64,000 bases of DNA from Pseudonocardia sp. DSM 110487 (GTDB taxonomy: Bacteria > Actinomycetota > Actinomycetes > Mycobacteriales > Pseudonocardiaceae): positions 7,750,001 through 7,814,000 of the forward strand of contig NZ_CP080521.1 of NCBI RefSeq assembly GCF_019468565.1, read 5' to 3'. A program made the translations under genes and the position numbers. How positions within the stretch are numbered: the first letter of the stretch is position 1; every line of letters starts with the position of its first letter. Below, piece after piece: positions 43,909 through 52,430 of this stretch. The notes beneath the pieces are model-generated. The model was not told the origin of the DNA, made no database searches, and saw nothing but the letters and a program-made list of their open reading frames with translations.

Positions 43909-44420
43909 CGACGACCGAGCGCGGCGCGAAGCTCATCACCCAGAACATGATCGAGCAGTTCCTCTACCGCGAGGCCCGCCACCTCGACGACCGCGAGTTC
44001 GAGAAGTGGCTCGAGTGCTACGCGGACGACGTCGTGTACTGGATGCCGTGCTGGGACGACGGCGATCGGCTCACCGAGGACCCGCAGCGCGACATCTCGC
44101 TCATCTACTACGACAACAAGGGCGGGCTGGAGGACCGGGTGTTCCGGATCCGCACCGAGCGCTCCAGCGCGACCTCGCTCCCGGAGCCGCGCACCAGCCA
44201 CAACATCTCGAACGTCGAGGTGATCGAGCGCCGCGGCGACCTGGTCGACGTCCGCTTCAACTGGCACACCATGTACTTCCGGTACAAGACCGTCGACCCC
44301 TACTACGGCACGTCGTTCTACACGATCGACTTCTCCGGTCACTCACCGCTGATCCGCCGCAAGACCGTGGTGCTGAAGAACGACTACATCCACCACGTGG
44401 TCGACGTCTACCACTTCTGA
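43905..44420 (+). CDS. benB: Benzoate 1,2-dioxygenase small (beta) subunit
   Basis: 171 residues. Cystatin-like beta-subunit fold: LYREARHLDDREFEKWLECYADDVVYWMPCWDDGD, then DISLIYYDNKGGLEDRVFRIRTERS and YTIDFSGHSPLIRRKTVVLKNDYI. Structural partner of BenA in the hexamer, without metal ligands. ATG overlaps the benA stop. Confidence 0.92.
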   Translation: MTTTERGAKLITQNMIEQFLYREARHLDDREFEKWLECYADDVVYWMPCWDDGDRLTEDPQRDISLIYYDNKGGLEDRVFRIRTERSSATSLPEPRTSHNISNVEVIERRGDLVDVRFNWHTMYFRYKTVDPYYGTSFYTIDFSGHSPLIRRKTVVLKNDYIHHVVDVYHF

Positions 44421-44429
44421 GGGACCGTG

Positions 44430-46589
44430 ATGTCTCACCGAGTTGCACTCGCGTTCGAGGACGGCGTCACCCGGTTCGTCACGTGCGCCGAGGACCAGAC
44501 CGTCACCGACGCCTCCTACCGGGCGCGCATCAACATCCCGATGGACTGCCGGGACGGCGTCTGCGGCACCTGCAAGGCGTTCTGCGAGTCCGGCGAGTTC
44601 GACCGCGGCTCCTACCTCGAGGACGCCCTCGCGCCGGACGAGGAACGTGCGGGCTACGTGCTGGCCTGCCAGCTCACGCCGCGGTCGGACCTCGTGCTGC
44701 AGATCGCCGGCACGTCCGCGGCCGCGCGCACCGGGGCCGCGACCCACCACGGCACGCTGACCGGGCTGGACCGGCTCTCGCCGACCACCGTGGCGCTGAC
44801 GATCGAGATCCACGACCGGGAGGAGCTGACCTTCCTCCCCGGCCAGTACGTGAACATCGCCGTACCGGGCACCGAGGAGTCCCGCTCGTACTCCTTCAGC
44901 AACGCCCCGGCCGACCAGGCGCTGACGTTCCTGGTCAAGCTGACCCCCGGCGGGGTCATGTCCGAGTACCTGGAGCACCGCGCACGGGTCGGCGACGAGA
45001 TCAGCTTCACCGGCCCGCACGGGAGCTTCTTCCTGCGCGAGTCGGACGCGCCGCTGCTGCTGCTCGCGGGCGGCACCGGGCTCGCGCCGATCCTGTCGAT
45101 CCTGCGCACGCTGGACGCCGCCGGCAGCACCCGGCCGGTACGCCTGCTCTACGGCGCCACCACCGACGACGACGTGGTCGAGCTGGCGACGATCGAACGG
45201 CTGGCCTCCACCATCCCGAACCTGAGCTGGGACTACTGCGTCGCCGACCCGAGCACCAGCGCGAAGCACCAGGGATACGTGACAGGCCTGATCGAGCCGG
45301 AGCACCTGCACGACGGCGCCACCGCTGTCTACCTCTGCGGCCCGCCTGCCATGGTCGACGCCGTTCGCGGCCACTTCACCGATCGAGACATCGTGCCCAG
45401 CGGGTTCTTCTACGAGAGGTTCGCGCCGGCCGCCCCGCTCGCCGTCTCCACCGATGAGGCGCCGACCATCGTCACGAAGTCGCCCGTGCCACTGGGCGAC
45501 ACGGGGCTCCTCGTCCTCGCAGGCGAGGGCCGCACCGTCACCGGCCAGCTCGTGCTGCCGGCCACGGAGCTCGCGGCCGTTGGTGCCTCGGCTGGGCGGT
45601 CCCCGGACGGCGCTCGCGGGATCTGCGGGCAGGCGGTGTTCCCCGGGAGGTCGGGCAGCGGCGAAGGCACGGTCCTGACGCTGGACGACGGCGACGACCT
45701 GGTCGCGGCCGGCGCTCGTTCGGTGACAGGGCAGGAGGCGTTCCCGGCGACAGGGCTCGCGCCGATCACCCCGCCGCCTGCGGCCGAGCACCGGCCGCGG
45801 TTCGTCACCCCCGGGCGCTTCGACCGGAAGGTCGTTGTGGTGACCGGGGCCGCGCAGGGCATCGGCCGCGCCGTCGGCGAGCGGGCGGCGGCCGAGGGCG
45901 GGCTGATCGTGCTCGTCGACCGATCGCCGCTGGTGCACGAGGTCGCCGACGGCCTGCTCGCGGACGGCGCCAAGGCCCTCGCGGTCGTGGCGGACCTGGA
46001 GGAGTTCGCCGCCGCCGACGAGGCGCTGCGCGAGGCGCGCGACTGGCAGGGCCGGATCGACGTGCTCGTCAACAACGTGGGCGGCGCCATCAACTTCAAG
46101 CCGTACACCGAGTTCACCGAGGCCGAGATCGCCGCGGAGATCCGCCGCTCCCTCATGCCGACCCTGTGGTGCTGCCGCGCGGTCCTGCCCGGCATGGTGG
46201 AGCGGGGCGGCGGAGTGATCGTCAACGTGTCGTCGGTGGCGACGCGGGGGATCCACCGCATCCCGTATTCGGCGGCCAAGGGCGGGATCAACGCGCTGAC
46301 CGCGTCCCTCGCCATGGAGTACGCCGACGCCGGGGTCCGGGTGGTCGCGAGCGCCCCCGGCGGCACCGACGCCCCACCGCGGCGCATCCCCCGCGGTAAC
46401 TCCGTTCCGCAGAACGCGCAGGAGGCGGCCTGGTACCAGGCCCACCAGGACCAGACGATCGCGTCCTCGCTGCTCAAGCGATATGGCACGCTCGACGAGC
46501 AGGCGGCGGCGATCCTGTTCCTCGCCTCCGACGAGGCGTCCTACGTGACGGGCAGCGTGCTGCCGGTGGGCGGCGGCGATCTAGGCTGA
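44430..46589 (+). CDS. benC/benD: BenC-BenD fusion: benzoate dioxygenase reductase plus cis-diol dehydrogenase
   Basis: 719 residues from the ATG at 44430 (GAGGGA 5 nt upstream). Residues 1-about 335 are BenC: plant-type 2Fe-2S with CRDGVCGTC (Cys near 40, 45, 48) and a fourth Cys near 80, the FAD motif RSYSFSN near 152, NAD motif AGGTGLAPIL near 214, and YLCGPP. A 125-residue linker (about 336-462) carries imperfect repeats VTGQLVLPAT, ICGQAVFPG and VTGQEAFPAT. Residues 463-719 are BenD, an SDR with TGAAQGIG, NNVGGAINF, Ser602 and YSAAK. So one chain supplies electrons to BenAB and then oxidises the resulting cis-diol to catechol. The two are separate proteins in the usual ben operon. Confidence 0.9.
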   Translation: MSHRVALAFEDGVTRFVTCAEDQTVTDASYRARINIPMDCRDGVCGTCKAFCESGEFDRGSYLEDALAPDEERAGYVLACQLTPRSDLVLQIAGTSAAARTGAATHHGTLTGLDRLSPTTVALTIEIHDREELTFLPGQYVNIAVPGTEESRSYSFSNAPADQALTFLVKLTPGGVMSEYLEHRARVGDEISFTGPHGSFFLRESDAPLLLLAGGTGLAPILSILRTLDAAGSTRPVRLLYGATTDDDVVELATIERLASTIPNLSWDYCVADPSTSAKHQGYVTGLIEPEHLHDGATAVYLCGPPAMVDAVRGHFTDRDIVPSGFFYERFAPAAPLAVSTDEAPTIVTKSPVPLGDTGLLVLAGEGRTVTGQLVLPATELAAVGASAGRSPDGARGICGQAVFPGRSGSGEGTVLTLDDGDDLVAAGARSVTGQEAFPATGLAPITPPPAAEHRPRFVTPGRFDRKVVVVTGAAQGIGRAVGERAAAEGGLIVLVDRSPLVHEVADGLLADGAKALAVVADLEEFAAADEALREARDWQGRIDVLVNNVGGAINFKPYTEFTEAEIAAEIRRSLMPTLWCCRAVLPGMVERGGGVIVNVSSVATRGIHRIPYSAAKGGINALTASLAMEYADAGVRVVASAPGGTDAPPRRIPRGNSVPQNAQEAAWYQAHQDQTIASSLLKRYGTLDEQAAAILFLASDEASYVTGSVLPVGGGDLG

Positions 46590-46601
46590 CGCGCTCCGAG
46601 A

Positions 46602-46685
46602 TCTGGCCACTTCACACATCGTGTGCGGACTTCACACAGGGCGGGCCCTATGTGAAGTTCGCACTGGATGTGTGAAGTGGCCAGA
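46602..46685. terminator. Long hairpin between benCD and the LuxR gene
   Basis: Outer arms TCTGGCCACTTCACACAT (46602-46619) and its exact reverse complement (46668-46685) enclose imperfect inner arms (GTGTGCGGACTTCACACA against TGTGAAGTTCGCAC). The whole 84 bp can fold into one stem. No T-run follows. It could terminate the ben operon, or be an operator, since the LuxR start (46702) is only 16 bp beyond. Confidence 0.6.
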
Positions 46686-46701
46686 GGCCTAGGGTGACGC
46701 G

Positions 46702-49416
46702 GTGGACACGGACGCCCACGTCGTGGGGCAGGCCGGTGAGGTGGAGCACCTCGAGCGGCTGCTCGGCCGCGCCGCCGGCGGGACCCCAGTCGTCGCCGTC
46801 GTCGAGGGCGTCCCCGGGGTCGGGAAGACCACGCTCCTGCGCCGGTTCCGGGCGCGCCGGCCCGACGTGGCGACGGTGGCGGTCGCGGGGCTCGCATGGG
46901 AGGCCGACCGCCGCGGCGCGCTGGCCCGGCGACTCGCAGCCGACCCGGCCGCACCGACCGAGCTGAGCGGCGACGAGCCCGGCGCGTGGGGCGAGGCGTT
47001 CACCGAGTGCTGGCGGGCCAGGGCACGGGAGGAGTCGCTCCTCGTGCTCGTCGACAACGCCCACCAGGCCGACCCGGCGTCGCTGCAGGCGATCGCCTCT
47101 GCGGTCGTCCGCCTGCACGAGGGACGGATCCTGCTCCTGCTCGTCATCTGCACCGGACCCGGTGTCGACGTCCATCCCGACGTGCGGGAGGTGCTCGACG
47201 GGCTACCCGCCGAGCGCGTGCGGGTGCCGCCGCTGCGGCCGGACGAGACCCGGCTGCTCGCGGCGCGCGTCGCCGGGATCGATCTTCCCGTTCCGGTCGC
47301 CCGCAGGCTCGCCGACCACGCCGACGGGGTGCCTCGTCATCTGCTGGAGATCCTGCGTGACACGCCGCCGATCCGCTGGTCGGACTGGCAGACGCGGCTG
47401 CCGGCGCCGACGTCCGTGCAGAACCGGGTACAGGCCGCGCTGGAGGCCTGCTCCGCGCAGGCCCGGCGCCTCGTCGAGGCGGCCGCGGTCCTCGGAACCG
47501 ACGCGCACCTCGGCGACGCCGCGGCACTCGCCGAGGTCACCGACCCGATCGGCGCGCTCGACGAGGCGGCCGCCGCTGGCCTGCTCGTCCCCGCGGCCGG
47601 CCACGGCCTCGACGTGCTGACGTTCCGCGGCCGGCTCGTCCGCGGAGCCGTGCACGCCACCCTCGCGCCGAGGCGCCGCCACGACCTGCACGCCCGTGCG
47701 GCGGAGATCGCGGGCGACGAGGTCGACCGGCTTCGGCACCGGGTGGAGGGCAACCCGCTGCCGGACGACGAGCTCGCCGCCCTGCTGCTCGACCTCGCCC
47801 GTCGCAAGGCGGAGGAGGGCGCATGGGCGGTCGTCGCGGGCGCGCTGCTGGACGCGAGCCGGATCAGTCGTGATCGTGGCGAGCGTGAGGACCGGCTGAT
47901 CCAGGCCGTCGACGCCCTCGCCGGCGCCGGCCTGCTCGGCCAGGCCGTGGACGCGCTCCCGGAGCTCGAGGCACTGCCCGCTGGCCCCGACCGGGACGCT
48001 GTGCTCGCCTACGTCGCGGTGCAACGCGGGCGCCGCGCCGAGGCCGCCGCCTACCTCGACAGCGCGTGGCGACGGCGCGGCTCCGACCGGCGGGCAGCTG
48101 CCGTGGTGTGCCAGCGCCACGTGCTGCACGCCCTCGCCGAGTGGGACGGCGACGACCTGGTCCGGTGGGCCGGTCGCGCACTGGAGCACGCCGCACCGGG
48201 CGCACCGGCCGCGGTGGAGACACGCGCTATCGTCGGGCTCGGCCACGCGGCCCGCGGCGACATCGACAAGGCCTTCGACGCCTACCGGATGGCCGTCGCC
48301 GAGAGCCCGAGCGGCCTCCAGCACCAGCGCGCCCGGATGGGGCACGGCTGGCTCCTGCTCGCCCAGGACGAGCCGGAGGCCGCCCGCCGCGAACTCGAGC
48401 ACGCGGTGTCCACGGTGCGGCGCACCGGCTCCAACCGAATCGCGCTCTGGGCGCTGGTGTGGCTCGCCCGCACCCGGTTCGCCCTCGGCGACTGGGACGG
48501 CGCGCTCCAGTGCGTCGACCAGGGCGAGATCCTGCTGGCCGCCACCGACCTGGAGCTCCTGCGGCCGCTCGTGCACTGGACCGGTGTCCAGATCCACGCC
48601 CTGCGCGGGGAGCCGGACGCCGCAGAGCGCCACCTCGGCCTCGCCGACGCCGGCACCCACGACTACACCGTGATGACCGTCCCGGCCCTGCTGGCCCGCG
48701 CGCACGTCGCCGAGGCGCGCTCGGACCACGAGGCCGTGGTCCGCCACCTCGCCCCGCTCGCTGCCCGCAGCCCGCGCGGCGGCCTGGACGAACCCGGGTT
48801 CTGGCCGTGGCACGACCTCTACGCGGACGCACTGGTACTCACCGACCGCCTCGCCGACGCCGACGCGTTCCTCACCCCGCTCGAGGACATCGCCCGCACC
48901 CGCGGGCACCGCTCCGCCGTCGCACGGCTCGGCCGCGTCCGCGGGCGGCTGCTCGCCGCGCGCGGCGACCTCGCCGGTGCGGAGGAGGCTTTCCGCACGG
49001 CCCGCGCGCAGCTCGAAGACCTCCCGCTGCCCTATGACCGCGCACGCGTCGACCTCGCCCACGGCCTCACGCTGCGCCGCGCCGGGCGCCGCCGGGACGC
49101 CACGGCCGTGCTCACGCCGGCCCGCCAGGCGTTCGCGGCTCTCGGCGCACAGGTCCACGTCGAGCGCTGCGACCGGGAACTCAAGACCGCCCGCCCCGGT
49201 TTCCGGCTGCGCGAGCAGGACGTCGACGCGCTGACCGACCAGGAACGCACGGTCGCCGGGCTCGTGGCCACGGGCCTGACCAACAAAGAGGTCGCCGCGG
49301 CGATGATGCTGTCGGTCAAGACCGTGCAGTTCCACCTCACCCGCACCTACGCCAAGCTCGGCCTGCGCTCCCGCGCCGAGCTCGCCGCGCACCTCCCCCG
49401 CGCGACGACCGGCTGA
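46702..49416 (+). CDS. LAL-type LuxR family ATPase regulator
   Basis: 904 residues from a GTG at 46702. N-terminal AAA/NB-ARC-like ATPase with Walker A GVPGVGKTT (36-44), Walker B LLVLVDNAHQADPASLQ, and an R-rich sensor region. A long TPR-like middle (about 330-820) is typical of MalT/LAL proteins. C-terminal LuxR HTH: LTDQERTVAGLVATGLTNKE then VAAAMMLSVKTVQFHLTRTYAKLGL. Large ATP-binding LuxR regulators activate catabolic or antibiotic genes. Placement just after the ben operon and next to a large hairpin suggests, but does not prove, a link. Confidence 0.88.
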   Translation: MDTDAHVVGQAGEVEHLERLLGRAAGGTPVVAVVEGVPGVGKTTLLRRFRARRPDVATVAVAGLAWEADRRGALARRLAADPAAPTELSGDEPGAWGEAFTECWRARAREESLLVLVDNAHQADPASLQAIASAVVRLHEGRILLLLVICTGPGVDVHPDVREVLDGLPAERVRVPPLRPDETRLLAARVAGIDLPVPVARRLADHADGVPRHLLEILRDTPPIRWSDWQTRLPAPTSVQNRVQAALEACSAQARRLVEAAAVLGTDAHLGDAAALAEVTDPIGALDEAAAAGLLVPAAGHGLDVLTFRGRLVRGAVHATLAPRRRHDLHARAAEIAGDEVDRLRHRVEGNPLPDDELAALLLDLARRKAEEGAWAVVAGALLDASRISRDRGEREDRLIQAVDALAGAGLLGQAVDALPELEALPAGPDRDAVLAYVAVQRGRRAEAAAYLDSAWRRRGSDRRAAAVVCQRHVLHALAEWDGDDLVRWAGRALEHAAPGAPAAVETRAIVGLGHAARGDIDKAFDAYRMAVAESPSGLQHQRARMGHGWLLLAQDEPEAARRELEHAVSTVRRTGSNRIALWALVWLARTRFALGDWDGALQCVDQGEILLAATDLELLRPLVHWTGVQIHALRGEPDAAERHLGLADAGTHDYTVMTVPALLARAHVAEARSDHEAVVRHLAPLAARSPRGGLDEPGFWPWHDLYADALVLTDRLADADAFLTPLEDIARTRGHRSAVARLGRVRGRLLAARGDLAGAEEAFRTARAQLEDLPLPYDRARVDLAHGLTLRRAGRRRDATAVLTPARQAFAALGAQVHVERCDRELKTARPGFRLREQDVDALTDQERTVAGLVATGLTNKEVAAAMMLSVKTVQFHLTRTYAKLGLRSRAELAAHLPRATTG

Positions 49417-49471
49417 GGGCAGCGCCTGGAGATCAGACCATCCGGAGGGGCCGGCTCGAGGGTCTGGCCGG

Positions 49472-50065
49472 TCACCCTGCGGACGGTCGGCGCCCCAGGT
49501 AGGAGGCCAGCCGGGTGTACACGTCGGCATCGTCGGGCACCGGCACGACCGGCCCGAATGGGCCCTGTCCGCTGCGCTCCTCCGGCGGCGCGAACTTCGG
49601 GAACGCTTCGAGTGCCTGTGCGGCAAGGTCGGGATCGAGTTCGGCGAGCCGATCAGTGGCGTGCGCCAGATCCCATGAATGGACGGTGAACTCATGCGTG
49701 TACGCGTCGAGAGCGACCCGGCCGGGCAGCGTGGCCCACGGCAGCGTGACCATGCGGTCGAGCGTCGAGTCGTCGGCCCACACCCGCTCGACCTCGCCGC
49801 GGGCCCGGGTGAATGCGCGGACCCAACCGTCGTCGTCGATGCCGTTGATCACGTCCGGGACATCGCGCGCGTCGACTCCCGCGCCGACGCGGGCGATCTT
49901 GTGCAGCACCGCGACCACGTGCCCGAGCAGCGCGCGAACGTCGTAGTCGGCGCAGGGAGTGCGGTTGCTCAGCTCATCGGGGCGAACCGCCGCGATCTGT
50001 TGCTCGGTCTGGTCCAGTGACCGAGCGAAGAGCGGACGTGGATCGAGGACCGGCGCTACCGTCAT
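49472..50065 (-). CDS. DinB/MDMPI-like (TIGR03086 type) metal-binding protein
   Basis: 197 residues from the ATG at 50065. Four-helix mycothiol-dependent maleylpyruvate isomerase N-terminal fold: RTPCADYDVRALLGHVVAVLHKIARVGAG and ALDAYTHEFTVHSWDLAHATDR, with His residues expected to hold a metal. TIGR03086-like proteins use or are linked to mycothiol, the actinobacterial thiol. Isolated, on the opposite strand to the LuxR gene and convergent with it. Specific function not known. Confidence 0.8.
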   Translation of the reverse strand: MTVAPVLDPRPLFARSLDQTEQQIAAVRPDELSNRTPCADYDVRALLGHVVAVLHKIARVGAGVDARDVPDVINGIDDDGWVRAFTRARGEVERVWADDSTLDRMVTLPWATLPGRVALDAYTHEFTVHSWDLAHATDRLAELDPDLAAQALEAFPKFAPPEERSGQGPFGPVVPVPDDADVYTRLASYLGRRPSAG

Positions 50066-50204
50066 GTCCAGGAACCTACGAGCGCACCCCGACGATCCCG
50101 GTTGGCCGGCCACGGCCGGCCCGGGCCGCGATGGGCGGCCAGCCGCGCCGCCCGGCGTGAGGGCCGCGGAGAACCTCGAAGCGCAGCTCAGCCGCCGACG
50201 TGGC

Positions 50205-50483
50205 TCAACCGGCGAGCGAACCGACCGTCACCTTCCACTCCTGCAGGGTGCGGTCCTTCGTGACGCCGTGCTTCGTGTACGGGTCCTGCTCCACGAGCTG
50301 CTGTGCGCTCGCCTCGTCCTCGGCCTGCAGGACGATGATGCCGCCGCTCAGGTCCGCCAGGGGGCCTGCGGCCACGACGGCGCCGTCGGCGCTCAGCCGC
50401 TCCAGGTGGGCGAGGTGATCAGCGCGGCGCTCGCTGCGCTGCGGCGTGTCGTTGTAGCCGTAGGTGAGAACGAACAGGGGCAC
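50205..50483 (-). CDS. YciI family protein
   Basis: 92 residues. YCII/dimeric alpha-beta barrel: MPLFVLTYGYNDTPQRSERRADHLAHL, ADGAVVAAGPLADLSGGIIVLQ, DPYTKHGVT. The conserved Asp-His pair pattern is visible. YciI relatives are small enzymes or accessory proteins of aromatic catabolism. It ends the leftward molybdenum hydroxylase/amidohydrolase operon, 19 bp after the amidohydrolase stop. Confidence 0.85.
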   Translation of the reverse strand: MPLFVLTYGYNDTPQRSERRADHLAHLERLSADGAVVAAGPLADLSGGIIVLQAEDEASAQQLVEQDPYTKHGVTKDRTLQEWKVTVGSLAG

Positions 50484-50502
50484 GGTTCCTCCTGGGTCAG
50501 GT

Positions 50503-51414
50503 TCAGGCAGACAGGCCGTACACGCGGCGGGCGTTGTCGGCGAAGATCCATTGCTGTTCCTCTGCAGACCTCGAGGACAGGGCGTCGCGCCACGCGTCGA
50601 CGAGCGGGGGCATCGCGGTCCAGAGCTTCTCGACGGGGAAGTTGCTGCCGAACATCGCCCGCCGCGGGCCGAACAGCGCGAGCACGTGCTCCGCGACGAA
50701 CCCGATCAGGCCGGGGTCGACGCGATGCACGAACGTGCCCTGCCCGGTCAGCTTGACGACCACGTTGGGCTGCGCGGCGAGCGCTCGCATGCCTCTCGTC
50801 CAGCGGGCGACCTCGTCCTCGTCGCCTGCGTCGACGAGCATGCCCGCGTGCACCAGCACGAACGTCGTGTCGGGGCACGCGGCCACGAGCTCGGCGGCGG
50901 CCGGCATCTGGTCGGCGAAGACCTGCAGCTCGAAGAGCCAGCCGAGCTCGGCGAGCCGGCCGACGTTCCGCACGAGCACCGGGTCGAGCAGGGCATCGGG
51001 CGCGGCCGCGAAGCGGAACTCCTCCCGCGGGTGCCAGTGCAGCTGCAGCCGCGTGCCCCGGACCAGCGGGGAGACGGCCGCCTGTGCACGCAGCACCGAC
51101 ATCGCGTCCGGGCTGAACAGGTCCGCCGACCCGACCACGGCAGACGGCCACCCCGACTCGCGGTGGACCTCGGCGAGCCACCGCACCTCGTCCACGGCGC
51201 GGTCCATCGGCCAGTTGGTCTGCACGTACACCGACTCGACGATTCCGACGCTCTTCGCGTCCTGCACGTACTCGTCGATGAGGTAGTCGCGTCGGATGGG
51301 TTCGTGCGGGCCGAAGATCCGGGGCACGTTCCCCTCGGCGAGCCATGGCAGGTCGCGCGGTCGCCAGACGTGGTGGTGGCAGTCCACGACGGGGCCTGCG
51401 TAGCGCCCAGTCAT
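50503..51414 (-). CDS. Amidohydrolase family 2 (COG3618-type) metal hydrolase
   Basis: 303 residues. TIM-barrel with VVDCHHHVWRP (HxH), LLFELQVFADQM, LVHAGM His and MFGSNFPVEKLW, the COG3618 lactonase/amidohydrolase form in which Asn often replaces Asp in the last strand. Relatives hydrolyse lactones or decarboxylate aromatic acids. The ATG at 51414 overlaps the molybdenum hydroxylase stop (ATGA), so it should process that enzyme's product. Confidence 0.85.
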   Translation of the reverse strand: MTGRYAGPVVDCHHHVWRPRDLPWLAEGNVPRIFGPHEPIRRDYLIDEYVQDAKSVGIVESVYVQTNWPMDRAVDEVRWLAEVHRESGWPSAVVGSADLFSPDAMSVLRAQAAVSPLVRGTRLQLHWHPREEFRFAAAPDALLDPVLVRNVGRLAELGWLFELQVFADQMPAAAELVAACPDTTFVLVHAGMLVDAGDEDEVARWTRGMRALAAQPNVVVKLTGQGTFVHRVDPGLIGFVAEHVLALFGPRRAMFGSNFPVEKLWTAMPPLVDAWRDALSSRSAEEQQWIFADNARRVYGLSA

Positions 51415-52430
51415 CGGCCCGCGCCCCGATGTGCGAGCTCGTCCAGGCCGCGCAGGACCCGCTCGGGGGTGAACGGCATCGTGGTCAACCGGACGCCCAC
51501 GGCGTCGAAGATGGCGTTGGCGATGGCCGGGATCGGGGCGTTCGCGGTCATCTCACCGATGCCCTTGGCACCGAAGGGGCCGTTGTCCGCCGGTCGCTCC
51601 AGCACCACGCTCGTCTGCGCCGGGGTGTCCGCTGGCCCCGGCATCAGGTACTGGCTGTAGTCGATCGGCCCGTGCTCGCGGGAGTGCGGGTAGTACGGCT
51701 CGGTCGACTCGAACAGCGCGTGCGAGACGCCCATCCAGGCCCCGCCCTCCACCTGCTGGTTCACCAGCGCCGGGTTGAGCGCGCGGCCGATCTCGTAGGT
51801 GTTGTGCAGGCTCAGCACCTCGACGACGCCGGTCTCGTCGTCGACCTCCACGTCGGCCACGGTGCACGCGTGCGCCTGGCAGGAGTCGGGATCCATCGCT
51901 CCGGTCTCGGGGTCCGGGAAGCTGCGTTCCTTGAGGAACATCCCGCGACCGGAGATGCTCCTCCCCTGCGTGAAGTGCGCCGCGCCCGCGACGTCGCTGA
52001 TGTGGATGCGCTTCGACGGCGCTCCCCTGACCGCGACGTGGCCGGTGCCGTCGGTCTCGAGGTCGGCCGCGTCCACCTCCATCATGTCGGCGGCGACCTG
52101 CAGCATCACCTCCCGCGCCTCGCGGGCCGCCATGATCACCGCGTTGCCCACGCGGTGGGTGCCGCGGCTGGCGAAGGTCCCCATGCAGTGCGGCCCGGTG
52201 TCGGTGTCCGCGGTGTCGACGATCACCGACTCGAACGGGATGCCGAGGATCTCGGCCGCGCACTGGGCCACCACGGTCCGCAGACCCTGCCCGAGATCCA
52301 CCGACGAGAGCGTGACGACGAACGCCCCCGTCGTGGTGGCGTGCACCAGTGCCTGGGACGGGTCGCCACCCAGGTTCATCCCGGTCGGGTAGTTGACCGC
52401 GGCGTAGCCCCGGCCGCGACGGAGTGCCAT
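51411..52430 (-). CDS. Molybdenum hydroxylase large subunit, C-terminal half
   Basis: 339 residues from the ATG at 52430. It continues the Mo-binding domain of the xanthine oxidase family: TLSSVDLGQGLRTVVAQCAAE, MGTFASRGTHRVGNAV, YEIGRALNPALVNQQVEGG, and the catalytic-type Glu (about 293) in GPFGAKGIGEMT. The N-terminal half is the preceding gene, so the usual roughly 770-residue subunit is in two pieces. Start and stop overlap as TGATG behind a good GGGAGGAC ribosome site, indicating a real gene boundary. Confidence 0.85.
   Translation of the reverse strand: MALRRGRGYAAVNYPTGMNLGGDPSQALVHATTTGAFVVTLSSVDLGQGLRTVVAQCAAEILGIPFESVIVDTADTDTGPHCMGTFASRGTHRVGNAVIMAAREAREVMLQVAADMMEVDAADLETDGTGHVAVRGAPSKRIHISDVAGAAHFTQGRSISGRGMFLKERSFPDPETGAMDPDSCQAHACTVADVEVDDETGVVEVLSLHNTYEIGRALNPALVNQQVEGGAWMGVSHALFESTEPYYPHSREHGPIDYSQYLMPGPADTPAQTSVVLERPADNGPFGAKGIGEMTANAPIPAIANAIFDAVGVRLTTMPFTPERVLRGLDELAHRGAGR

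Noticed and set aside
44343..46445. 700-codon minus-strand frame opposite benCD
   Set aside because: No motif, skewed composition, and the plus strand encodes clear BenC and BenD domains.
44430..46589. Intein or insertion in the BenC-BenD linker
   Set aside because: The linker lacks the Cys/Ser start, block motifs and His-Asn end of inteins; it is only a repeat-bearing spacer.
47203..49695. Long open frame on the minus strand opposite the LuxR gene
   Set aside because: It is the antisense of a gene with strong ATPase and HTH motifs. Its protein is a low-complexity Gly/Ala/Val/Glu-rich string with no domain, as expected from GC-rich codon complement.
51411..52430. CO dehydrogenase (CoxL) assignment for the molybdenum hydroxylase
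   Set aside because: The diagnostic AYRCSFR loop is missing; the equivalent position reads MRGFG.
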